From an uncultured Bacteroidota bacterium (GTDB taxonomy: Bacteria > Bacteroidota > Bacteroidia > Bacteroidales > VadinHA17), in NCBI GenBank assembly GCA_903824785.1, contig CAIJYD010000029.1, positions 1-38,247 of the forward strand: a stretch of 38,247 bases of DNA, in the 5' to 3' direction. The notes beneath the pieces are model-generated. The model was given only the letters and a program-made list of their open reading frames with translations, did no database searches and was not told the origin of the DNA. Position 1 is the first letter of the stretch; each line of letters starts with the position of its first letter. The position numbers were made by a program, and so were the translations under genes. This document shows, piece by piece, positions 31,875 through 38,247 of the stretch.

Positions 31875-34304
31875 TTACTCATCCCTATAGTAACCTTTCG
31901 ATTTTTCTGATTTATAGTAGCGACCGTAGTAGTTGCTACCGTAATAAGCATTTCCATACAGGAATCCGTAGCCCTGCATATATCCGTACCGCAATCCGTA
32001 CCCATAATAACCAGTAAGGTTTATGTCGTTCATTACAATTGCCATATTCTTAAGTTGGCCGTGGTTGTACAAATCTTCAATAAGTTCGAGTGTGTTTCGC
32101 GAGGAATACCTCTGACGCACTACAAAAAGGCTAATGTCAACAAATGGAGCAAGAAGTATGGTATCTGTTACAATAGCAACCGGTGGAGTATCGAAAATAA
32201 TGAAGTCAAATTCACTCTTTGCTCTCACCATAAACTTTTTCATTTGTTCTGTTTCAATTAATTCTGCCGGGTTTGGAGGTATGGGACCGGACGGAGCATA
32301 GAATAAGTTTTCTACTGTGGTTACTCTTACTATTTCTTCATACTCGCAGTTCCCGCTCAGATAAGTGCTCATTCCAGAGCAGGAATTGTCATATCCAAAA
32401 ACTTTATTGATGCGGGGTCTTCTCAAATCGAACCCGATAAGCAAAACCTTTTTCCCAACCATTGCAACAATCGCAGCTAGATTTATTGAGATAAAAGTCT
32501 TTCCTTCAGCGCTTATTGTTGAAGAGACTGCTATAACCGCCTTCTCATTTTCCTTAACATAGTACTTAATAGCAGTACGTACAGATCTGAACGACTCAGA
32601 AAGCAGTGATCCGGGTTTTTCAACAACAGCAATCTCGTTGATACTTTCACTATGATTAATATACCCGATTACAGGGACTTTCGTTTTTTTCTCAATATCT
32701 TTCTTATCGATCACTTTATCATTCAAGAAATCTACCATAAAAATCAAGCCGGCCGGGAGCATGAATCCTAGAATTAAGGCAATCACATAATTGTTCCTAG
32801 TTTTAGGTTTGACGGGACCGCCTGACTGGGCAAAATCAATAATGCGGTTGTCGGCAAGTGTAGATGCCCTTGCAATGCCTGCCTCTGCCCGTTTTTCGAG
32901 AAGGTAAGTGTAAACGGTATTATTCAGATCGAACTGCCGTTGTATTCCAATGAGCTTTCTTTCTGTAGACGGTAATTTGTTGATTTCCGTTTCTATCAGG
33001 GACATCTTTTTTTCAGTTTCGGCAATTGATTGCATCAGACTTATAATACTGTTTTTTATATTCTCCATGAGGGCTTTGCGAGCCAGTTCTGCTTTTCTGT
33101 CAATAAGCTCTATTGCAGGCTGGTTCTCCCCCAGATTAAACACAAGCCTTTCCCTTTCACTAAGAAGAATTGATAAGTCACTAAAAAGGCTATTGACTGT
33201 CCGGTCAGTTAGTCCGATAAAAGAAGGTGAGACAATTGTATCACCTGGTTTCTTACTATTAAGATATTCCGAAAGGAAATTATAATACTGCACCTGCATT
33301 TCCAATATTGCTTTTTCATTTTCGGTTCTTTCAAGTCTGCCCTGAATAATTGAGCCCTCGCTGGTTAGACTAACGAACCTGTTTAACCTCCTGAAATTTT
33401 CAAGACTATCTGAAGCTACTTCAAGGGAATCAGATATTATACCTATCTGGTTATTAATAAATTCAATGGTTTTTACAGCAATTTTTTTCTTAAAATCCAG
33501 CCCATAAGAAATATATACGCTCATAAGTGTATCGAGGTAATCAGCTTCCTGATCAGGCACAAACCCTGAAACCGACAAGGATACGAGTGATGCTCCTTTT
33601 TCAACAGATGAGGCAATCAATTTTGACCTGTAAAGATTGGCAAGACTCACCGGGTCGGTAAAATAGAAGCTGTACTTATTTGAAGCTCTATCGATATAAA
33701 CTTTGAGATGAGGATTGCTCTTTTCAATACTAAAATTAAACCCACCCTCTGAAAAACTTTCCCCGAAATTCATCTCTTTTTTAATATACGGTTCTCCATA
33801 GATCTCAATCAGATATCTCTGTTCCGACAAAATCTTTATTCCTACAATTCTATCTTTGGGTTCCAGCTCAAGAGAATCATAAATAACTCTGAAGGGCGCT
33901 GTCTTATAAAGTTTTAGTTTCGCTATTTCTCTTGAACCAACTGCTGAGTAAACAACATGGAAATTCTTTAACCTCTGCATTACCATATAGTTTAGATTGA
34001 AGGATCTTAATATGGCCAGTTCATTCGTCATATTCTGCTGATTTTTAAATATATCACCACCTGGAATAACACTTGAGGCGACAGTGTTAATCCCTACTCC
34101 CTCTCCCTCTTTTATTAGCAGAGTAGCAGATACATTATATACCTTTTCTGAATACCTATTTATACCATAGGCAATAGATATTGAGATAAACAATGCTGTA
34201 GCAAACCAATACCAATTACTCAGGAAAAGAGAGAGGTAGCGTTTTAATTCGAGGTTGTCATCCATCTCGAAGGATTGGGAATTTTGAGATAAGTTTGAAG
34301 ACAT
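31875..34304 (-). CDS. wzc: Wzc-like polysaccharide co-polymerase and tyrosine autokinase
   Basis: The 809-residue protein has a Wzz-type chain-length domain between two membrane helices (about 31-50 and 503-523), with a long periplasmic coiled-coil region, and a cytoplasmic BY-kinase domain. Kinase motifs are SAEGKTFISINLA (Walker A, near 600), VLLIGFDLRRPR (Walker A', near 625; Gly replaces the first Asp of the proteobacterial form, as I recall is common in Bacteroidota) and FIIFDTPPVA (Walker B, near 703). The last 48 residues hold about 15 tyrosines in Gly-Tyr-rich order (GYYGYG, NAYYGSNYYGRYY), the likely autophosphorylation cluster. It would control chain length and export with the Wza-like lipoprotein upstream. 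ATG at 34304. Confidence 0.92.
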   Translation of the reverse strand: MSSNLSQNSQSFEMDDNLELKRYLSLFLSNWYWFATALFISISIAYGINRYSEKVYNVSATLLIKEGEGVGINTVASSVIPGGDIFKNQQNMTNELAILRSFNLNYMVMQRLKNFHVVYSAVGSREIAKLKLYKTAPFRVIYDSLELEPKDRIVGIKILSEQRYLIEIYGEPYIKKEMNFGESFSEGGFNFSIEKSNPHLKVYIDRASNKYSFYFTDPVSLANLYRSKLIASSVEKGASLVSLSVSGFVPDQEADYLDTLMSVYISYGLDFKKKIAVKTIEFINNQIGIISDSLEVASDSLENFRRLNRFVSLTSEGSIIQGRLERTENEKAILEMQVQYYNFLSEYLNSKKPGDTIVSPSFIGLTDRTVNSLFSDLSILLSERERLVFNLGENQPAIELIDRKAELARKALMENIKNSIISLMQSIAETEKKMSLIETEINKLPSTERKLIGIQRQFDLNNTVYTYLLEKRAEAGIARASTLADNRIIDFAQSGGPVKPKTRNNYVIALILGFMLPAGLIFMVDFLNDKVIDKKDIEKKTKVPVIGYINHSESINEIAVVEKPGSLLSESFRSVRTAIKYYVKENEKAVIAVSSTISAEGKTFISINLAAIVAMVGKKVLLIGFDLRRPRINKVFGYDNSCSGMSTYLSGNCEYEEIVRVTTVENLFYAPSGPIPPNPAELIETEQMKKFMVRAKSEFDFIIFDTPPVAIVTDTILLAPFVDISLFVVRQRYSSRNTLELIEDLYNHGQLKNMAIVMNDINLTGYYGYGLRYGYMQGYGFLYGNAYYGSNYYGRYYKSEKSKGYYRDE

Positions 34305-34399
34305 ATTGAGGAGAGTTGAAAGATTTAAGGCTCAAGGAGAGAGAGAAGCTTGAGGCAAGGTATGTCTCATCCCTCAATCCTCACTTATCCCTGTGACCA

Positions 34400-35185
34400 T
34401 TATTTTCCCAAAAAATTAATAACGAGTAAGGTCAACGTAAGTGTTGCAGTAAAGGTTGATATAATGAAGGAGATTGTAGGCAGATTCGTGTTTAAAATCT
34501 TCTGGTTAACCGGTTCCACAATAACAAGGTCGTTTGGAAGAAGGAAATATGCTTCTGATGTAAGTATTTTTTTATCCTGAAGATTTAATCTGTATGTTTT
34601 GGTTCCTTTATCAACTGGCCGTACTACGAGCAAATTTTTCCTGTTGCCAAAGTCCCCAATTCCTCCTGCCCTTCCTATTGCTTCAAGAACAGTAAGATAA
34701 TTGTTATAATTAATGTATGCACCAGGATTTCTAACTTCACCTATTACAGTAAATTTAAAGCTCAAAAGTTTACATTCTACATTACAGTTTTTAAATACAA
34801 CATTTGCCGACAACTGCAGTAATTTTCTTGCTTCTTCAAGAGTCAAGTCACCTACTTTTACAGTGCCAATAGAGGGCAATAAAATGTTTCCTTCATGATT
34901 GACATCATAGCCAGAAAGCGACCCTCCTTCACCCCCTGTATTTCCACTCATTGCCGAAGAGCCTGAGGAACCTAGAAAATCAGTAATCATGCCATTGGGG
35001 GTCATTGCCTTAATTGTAATATACAGGACATCGCGAGGTTGAATCTTATAATCTGGAATATCCATCGTAAAGGTCTCTTCTCCTCCTGTTTCAGAAAGGT
35101 TTCCCAGGTAAGCGAGTTGTTTCTGACTGGTGCAGGAGGAGGCTAAAAGAAGAGCCAGAAGGATTATGGGGGCTAGATGTTTCAT
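34400..35185 (-). CDS. wza: Wza-like polysaccharide export lipoprotein
   Basis: This 261-residue protein has a lipoprotein signal (MKHLAPIILLALLLASSC, with Cys18 as the lipidation site), a Poly_export domain around YKIQPRDVLYITIKA (46-60) and GYDVNHEGNILLPSIG, one SLBB domain (FTVIGEVRNPGAYINYNNYL, 145-164, to about 190), and a hydrophobic C-terminus (236-258) that would anchor in the outer membrane. It corresponds to the outer-membrane part of the Wza/Wzc export channel, shorter than E. coli Wza (about 380 residues), as is usual in Bacteroidota. It is followed after 95 bp by wzc. No promoter consensus was found upstream, where a GTTTCGGG-type repeat tract begins within 6 bp of the start codon. 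Confidence 0.9.
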   Translation of the reverse strand: MKHLAPIILLALLLASSCTSQKQLAYLGNLSETGGEETFTMDIPDYKIQPRDVLYITIKAMTPNGMITDFLGSSGSSAMSGNTGGEGGSLSGYDVNHEGNILLPSIGTVKVGDLTLEEARKLLQLSANVVFKNCNVECKLLSFKFTVIGEVRNPGAYINYNNYLTVLEAIGRAGGIGDFGNRKNLLVVRPVDKGTKTYRLNLQDKKILTSEAYFLLPNDLVIVEPVNQKILNTNLPTISFIISTFTATLTLTLLVINFLGK

Positions 35186-35190
35186 AGGTT

Positions 35191-35274
35191 GGGGTTTTTC
35201 GTTTCGGGTTTCGGGTTTCGCGTTTTGGGGTTTCCCGTTTCGGGTTTCGCGTTTTTCGTTTCGGGTTTCAGGTA
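35191..35274. repeat. GTTTCGGG-type low-complexity tract
   Basis: About 84 bp made of degenerate 6-8 bp words related to GTTTCGGG and GTTTCGCG, lying directly upstream of the wza start and downstream of the S23 remnant. It has no coding sense. Its G-runs are spaced too irregularly to argue for a strong quadruplex. The tract is a likely site of length variation close to the export operon leader. Confidence 0.75.
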
Positions 35275-35279
35275 TGGCG

Positions 35280-35506
35280 TTAAATGTATTTTATACCCTT
35301 AATGTCAGAGTTTTTTAGGTGCTGCATCAGGTTATATGTCTTTCTGCTTATGCTGTCAGTTCGTTCAAGAATTTCATTTAATTGATTTTCTGTGATATAT
35401 TTACAGTCAAAGGATCTGTAGGATTGAGAACGGGCTTCTCCACAGGATCCTAAAGTTCTCTTGCTTCTTTCCAAATCTCTAAATCCTCAAATCTTTCGAT
35501 CGTCAT
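35280..35506 (-). pseudogene. S23 four-helix-bundle protein remnant
   Basis: Two fragments of an S23-type four-helix-bundle protein (23S rRNA intervening sequence protein family, about 115-125 residues) are present in different frames. From the ATG at 35506 the first reads MTIERFEDLEIWKEAREL then a stop, the usual N-terminus. In the next frame LGSCGEARSQSYRSFD, YITENQLNEILERTDSISRK and LMQHLKNSDIKG form the usual C-terminal half. The middle, about 60 residues with the RSS-IxxNIAEG region, is missing. The gene is therefore broken by an internal deletion with loss of frame. It lies between the ATPase gene and the wza-like gene, flanked on both sides by low-complexity repeats. Confidence 0.8.
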
Positions 35507-35511
35507 ACTTC

Positions 35512-35560
35512 TTCAACTTTGAACATGGAACATTGAACTTCGAACATGGGACTTTGAATC
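35512..35560. repeat. Degenerate TTGAACATGG repeat tract
   Basis: A short tract of degenerate words around GAACATGG and CTTTGAA (GAACATGG occurs at 35521 and 35542) just upstream of the S23 remnant. It is noncoding and similar in style to the two other tracts at 35191-35274 and 37968-38066. Confidence 0.5.
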
Positions 35561-35588
35561 TTCCTCATCCCTCACACTGACTCTTAAT

Positions 35589-36773
35589 CTACTTAATCGT
35601 CCCTCCCCAGATTGATCCGGTAAAATTGTGAGCAGGATATCTTGAAATTAAATATGACTGATTGATGTCCAGCTTTGATGCCAGTTTTTCAACTTGTTTC
35701 TGGTCGGTAAGTGTAGCTGTTTCTTTCACTTCAAGCGCGATCGAATTGTTAAAAATAAAATCAATCTCCCTGCCATTTTTTAAAGAATAATAGTTTATGG
35801 TGCCTTTTTGTTTTAACTGATTAAAAACAACGTTTTCAAAAAGAGATCCGCTGCTTACTCTGGCAAGGATATTTACAATTCCATTATCTGAAAAAAATAA
35901 TTTTCGTGCTTTCACAATTTCTCTATCCCTATTCTTTGAAACCACAGTTACCCGGTGAATCAAATATGTCTGCTCAAATAATTCAATATAATTTGCTACT
36001 GTGGGTATCGAAAGTCCGGTTAATGCTGAAATTTTTGTTGTATCGAGCTTTGTTCCTATCCTCGAAGCAAGCATTACCAGGAGATTTCTTATGTTTTCTG
36101 CATTTCTGAAGTCAGATAACCACCTTATGTCGATATTAATATATGAGCTTATGATGTCTTCAAGGAGATCTGTTTTAAAGTTATCTTTCCCTGTTAGAAC
36201 TACTTCAGGGAGCCCTCCAAATTGAATAAACTCATCGTAAAATCCTCTTAATCGATTGAACTCATTCAAATCAAATATTGGATTTATAAAATCTATCTCA
36301 ATCCAGGGAACAGATTTGAATGTAAGGAATTCTCCAAAGTCGAGCGGATACAGATCAAAAATTTTCTTCCTCCCAGCAAGAGATTCACTAAATAGATTTT
36401 TAAGATAGTACGAGCTTGAACCTGTAACAATGAATTTTATATCGTATGAGTCGTAAAGATATTTTATTACACTTGGCAATTCTTTAACAAGCTGCCCCTC
36501 ATCGAGAGCAATAATACATCTCTTGTTGAAATTTAAGCCCCTCTGTTTCAGTGCGAGTATAATGTTATCATAATTCGGAGTCTGAAAAAGGGACCTGTTA
36601 TCAAGTCGCTCAAGGTCAATATATATACTGTTTTCGGAATAAACATCTATCAGTAACTGTTTTATGAGTGTTGTCTTCCCTGTCCGTCTTAATCCTGTAA
36701 TGATGGTTACCTGCTTTTGGCTTGCATGGTCCTTTAAATCAGTATAAATCTTTCTCGGATAAAACATTATCAT
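35589..36773 (-). CDS. AAA+ ATP-binding protein with DUF4143 domain
   Basis: This protein of about 394 residues has an AAA_14 P-loop: IITGLRRTGKTTLIKQ near residues 24-39. ALDEGQLVKELPSVIKYLYD supplies Walker B, FIVTGSSSYYLKNLFSESLAGRK the sensor-1 and arginine region, and LYPLDFGEFL the join to the C-terminal DUF4143 domain. The latter ends in a nuclease-like GREIDFIF...ALEVKET stretch that recalls restriction-endonuclease folds. Such proteins are common in Bacteroidota, but their role is unknown. I choose the ATG at 36773 over the in-frame TTG at 36776; ATG at 36767 is also possible. It seems to be a bystander at the locus edge rather than a glycan gene. Confidence 0.85.
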   Translation of the reverse strand: MIMFYPRKIYTDLKDHASQKQVTIITGLRRTGKTTLIKQLLIDVYSENSIYIDLERLDNRSLFQTPNYDNIILALKQRGLNFNKRCIIALDEGQLVKELPSVIKYLYDSYDIKFIVTGSSSYYLKNLFSESLAGRKKIFDLYPLDFGEFLTFKSVPWIEIDFINPIFDLNEFNRLRGFYDEFIQFGGLPEVVLTGKDNFKTDLLEDIISSYINIDIRWLSDFRNAENIRNLLVMLASRIGTKLDTTKISALTGLSIPTVANYIELFEQTYLIHRVTVVSKNRDREIVKARKLFFSDNGIVNILARVSSGSLFENVVFNQLKQKGTINYYSLKNGREIDFIFNNSIALEVKETATLTDQKQVEKLASKLDINQSYLISRYPAHNFTGSIWGGTIK

Positions 36774-37294
36774 CAATTAATCAATGCAAATATATAAATT
36801 ATATTTATATTTTAGTGCTACTATTAATAAAATAGTGTTTGGGGTTTGGTAAGTTAATTATAGAAGTTCGAGGTTAAGGTTGAGGTAAGTTAGCTTCTTT
36901 TGCAATGTATATCCGCTTGCTAACAAAATAACTGTTATTGTTAATAGGGAAAGGTTTTTCATATTTGATAGATGCTTGAATGTCAAGGTCATTAAGGTAG
37001 TGTTTTTTTAATTATTAATGGGGCGTTGCCAAAAGCAATACTGTTTGAGTGACACCGAGTTAACGAGGTGGCGCGAGTTGTATTGCGTGGGCAAACTTTA
37101 ATACAGTCGCCCAAAAATTCTCTGCCAGCCTTGATTTTTCTTTGGTTACTTTCTTTGTATCAAGACAAAGAAAGTAACAACTCTTGGCAAGCTTCCGCCC
37201 CGTCAGTCACATATTCCTATGTGTCTAACTGAGTGATTTATTAATTGTTTGCAGTATATTCCGAACATCCCGGAACATACTTTTTCTCACTTCA
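36774..37294. other. Intergenic region holding a hairpin-rich element
   Basis: This gap of about 520 bp holds no convincing gene. The left part (36774-37010) is AT-rich, with a TATATTTG on the minus strand (36787-36794) but no -33 partner. The right part (about 37015-37225) is richer in GC and contains nested inverted repeats and a perfect 14-bp hairpin, listed separately. The remainder up to 37294 shows nothing further. Confidence 0.65.
37015..37225. repeat. Hairpin-bearing repeat-like element
   Basis: About 200 bp that differ in composition from the flanks. GCAATAC (37035-37041) and GTATTGC (37080-37086) form an outer inverted pair, with CACC (37053-37056)/GGTG (37067-37070) around a GTTAAC core inside. 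A perfect 14-bp hairpin follows: GTTACTTTCTTTGT (37145-37158), loop ATCAAG, then its complement (37165-37178). There is no T-run next to the hairpin on either strand, so it is not a standard terminator. From memory, similar blocks occur repeatedly in Bacteroidota genomes; I cannot verify this here. Confidence 0.5.
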
Positions 37295-37876
37295 TCATTC
37301 CTTAACCTGTGAAACAGAATGATGTAACATCTTCTTACTCTCCTCACTGGTCCACAGCGGCAGCAGATCAGCCGGCTTTATTTTTAAAAGAATGGCATCG
37401 GCCTCCTCCGGTTCAAGAAGAATATAGCTTACCTTCCTCCCAACAAGTTCCTCAGCCTGAATAACTTTTCTTGAAAGATACTCACGATCAATCTCTTCTC
37501 CAACAAGTATCAGATCTATAACAAGACTGTCTTTCCCCCGGGCAAAGTCACCGGTAAGATATACACAGAACAGATTGCCTATCCGGTGAATAACCTTTTC
37601 AATGACCCGGTCTATGCCGCTCTCTTTCAATATTATATTATGCAGATCGTTGAAGAGCGGATGGTTTCGGTTTGCCTGAAAAACTTTTTTGTTTCCGTCA
37701 CGGAGCGAATTGAGCAGTCCTGCCTCTTCAAAACGGTTAAGCTCAATACGGATGGAATTTGAAGATTCCCCAAACTCCGTCTCAAGCCCTCTCAGATGGG
37801 CTTTGGTGCTGCTGTTCAGAAAAAATTTCTTCAGCAGCTTGATCCTGGTTTGTGATGTAATAAGGGTGCTTATCAT
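37295..37876 (-). CDS. Winged-helix regulator with nucleotidyltransferase-fold domain
   Basis: The 193-residue protein begins with a winged-helix DNA-binding domain (about 1-75: LITSQTRIKLLKKFFLNS, LRGLETEFGESSNSIRIELN, RFEEAGLLNSLRDGNKKVFQ). It continues into a small nucleotidyltransferase-like domain with LTGDFARGKD (107-116) and IDLILVG (120-126). The usual GSxARG...SDIDL site is altered: the first catalytic aspartate is Val119, with only Asp121 kept, so the domain is probably a sensor or protein-interaction fold rather than an active transferase. Proteins of this type, often labelled ArsR family, commonly sit at the head of Bacteroidota polysaccharide loci. It has its own promoter and an overlapping palindrome, suggesting self-regulation. 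ATG at 37876. Confidence 0.8.
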   Translation of the reverse strand: MISTLITSQTRIKLLKKFFLNSSTKAHLRGLETEFGESSNSIRIELNRFEEAGLLNSLRDGNKKVFQANRNHPLFNDLHNIILKESGIDRVIEKVIHRIGNLFCVYLTGDFARGKDSLVIDLILVGEEIDREYLSRKVIQAEELVGRKVSYILLEPEEADAILLKIKPADLLPLWTSEESKKMLHHSVSQVKE

Positions 37877-37886
37877 CAGAACAGGT

Positions 37887-37927
37887 TAATGAGTAACAAA
37901 TTTACTCGTTATTCTAAGGATTCCAAA
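37887..37927 (-). promoter_or_regulatory. Bacteroidota -33/-7 promoter with overlapping palindrome
   Basis: On the minus strand TTTG (37927-37924), a 19-bp spacer and TAAATTTG (37904-37897) match the Bacteroidota consensus TTTG-N19-TAnnTTTG exactly. Transcription would start near 37890, leaving a short leader to the ATG at 37876. The -7 box lies inside an inverted repeat, GAGTAA-N5-TTACTC (37891-37907), which extends with one mismatch to 10-bp arms (37887-37911). A protein bound there would block RNA polymerase, so autoregulation by the winged-helix protein is the obvious hypothesis. Confidence 0.65.
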
Positions 37928-37967
37928 CAAGATTTGCTAAATGTGACAAAAATTTGTTATAAAAAGA

Positions 37968-38066
37968 GGGTTGAAGGGGTTCAAGGGGTTGAAGAGGTTG
38001 AAAGGGTTGAAGGGGTTCAAGGGGTTCAAGAGGTTGAAGAAGTTGAAGGGGTTGAAGGGGTTGAAA
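37968..38066. repeat. 9-bp minisatellite (GTTGAAGGG-type)
   Basis: About eleven tandem 9-bp units of GTTGAAGGG and variants (GTTCAAGGG, GTTGAAGAG, GTTGAAAGG). Because the unit is a multiple of three, the region is open in frame and could be mistaken for a gene encoding Val-Glu-Gly repeats, but it has no other coding features. It ends in a small inverted repeat (GTTGAAA...CTTTCAAC). It lies about 40 bp upstream of the regulator's -33 box and could vary in copy number. Confidence 0.8.
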
Positions 38067-38247
38067 CTTTCAACTCTTTCAACATATATGTCTTTTCATA
38101 AATTAATTCACTAGTGGGCATTAGATTTTAAAATTTGTTCTTTGAAATTATGAAGTAATCGCAATTGTAGATGTTTTTTGTAGCGTGACGATTTGAATGA
38201 AAAGTTGGATTTTTGCTTTGAATAAAACATTAATCCATGAATCAAGG
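38067..38247. other. Gene-free right end of window
   Basis: About 180 bp of AT-rich sequence without a convincing reading frame, promoter consensus or repeat. A neighbouring gene may begin beyond the window. Confidence 0.5.

Noticed and set aside
35191-35274. CRISPR array or telomere-like repeat
   Set aside because: Units are short, degenerate and without spacers; simple low-complexity sequence explains it.
35589-36773. Defence or toxin-antitoxin function for the AAA+/DUF4143 protein
   Set aside because: Such ATPases are widespread, no partner gene is visible, and no defence genes lie nearby.
36787-36794. TATATTTG on the minus strand as a promoter for the ATPase gene
   Set aside because: The -7 box matches, but no TTTG or TTG lies 19-21 bp upstream, and the start codon would be almost at the transcription start. 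Chance matches are common in this AT-rich stretch.
37145-37178. Perfect hairpin as an intrinsic terminator
   Set aside because: No T-run follows it on either strand.
37889-38101. A 70-codon plus-strand frame encoding Val-Glu-Gly repeats
   Set aside because: It is the translation of the 9-bp minisatellite and overlaps the regulator promoter; no domain or other coding evidence.

Overview
The window looks like an accessory polysaccharide (O-antigen or exopolysaccharide) locus from an AT-rich member of the Bacteroidota. The evidence is the class of Wzc with a tyrosine-rich tail, the Wzt type, a winged-helix/nucleotidyltransferase-fold regulator, a remnant of an S23 four-helix-bundle gene, and a -33/-7 promoter of the Bacteroidota type (TTTG-N19-TAAATTTG) in front of that regulator. 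The species cannot be named from sequence alone. No rRNA, tRNA, CRISPR array, phage or intact insertion sequence was seen.

Layout, read in the direction of transcription (minus strand, right to left). (1) 38.2-35.2 kb, entry region: a 9-bp minisatellite, the regulator with its promoter and palindrome, a roughly 200-bp hairpin-bearing repeat-like element, an AAA+/DUF4143 ATPase, a broken S23 gene and two low-complexity tracts. (2) 35.2-29.5 kb, export: Wza-like lipoprotein, Wzc-like tyrosine autokinase, Wzm permease and Wzt ATPase with a C-terminal glycan-recognition domain. (3) 29.5-20.5 kb: FkbM, DUF268, TylF and class I methyltransferases, a GT11 fucosyltransferase, a glycosyltransferase-FkbM fusion, GT4 and GT2. 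(4) 20.75-18.4 kb: ADP-heptose supply (hldA, hldE2, hldD) plus a gmhB pseudogene. (5) 18.4-15.6 kb: two tyvelose-epimerase-like SDRs and a methyltransferase. (6) 15.5-12.9 kb: a GT-C-like membrane protein coupled to a DPM1-like GT2. (7) 12.9-7.9 kb: GT9, GT8-like, GT4 and two GT2 enzymes. (8) 6.65-7.8 kb: the only plus-strand gene, an acyltransferase with a possible attenuator in its leader. (9) 6.3-0.07 kb: FkbM, a second GNT-I-like glycosyltransferase, a GT4 whose C-terminus is frameshifted, a second GT11, a TylF fragment, an SDR and a C-terminally truncated methyltransferase.

How the genes probably work together (inference): cytoplasmic glycosyltransferases build a heteropolysaccharide that likely contains heptose and fucose-like residues on a lipid carrier. 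Ten methyltransferase domains decorate or cap it, and Wzm/Wzt exports it, with Wzt-C perhaps reading a methylated terminus. The DPM1-like/GT-C pair may add a branch from a lipid-linked sugar on the periplasmic side. No Wzx, Wzy or initiating phosphoglycosyltransferase is visible. Overlaps of 4, 7, 8 or 17 bp between many genes point to translationally coupled operons.

The most notable feature beyond gene content is erosion and variability. There are three gene remnants (gmhB, S23, tylF-like), one truncated methyltransferase, one apparent single-base frameshift at an A6 run, and a G9 plus T9 tract inside hldA. These could be phase-variable or decaying genes, or partly assembly error; read-level data would separate the possibilities.
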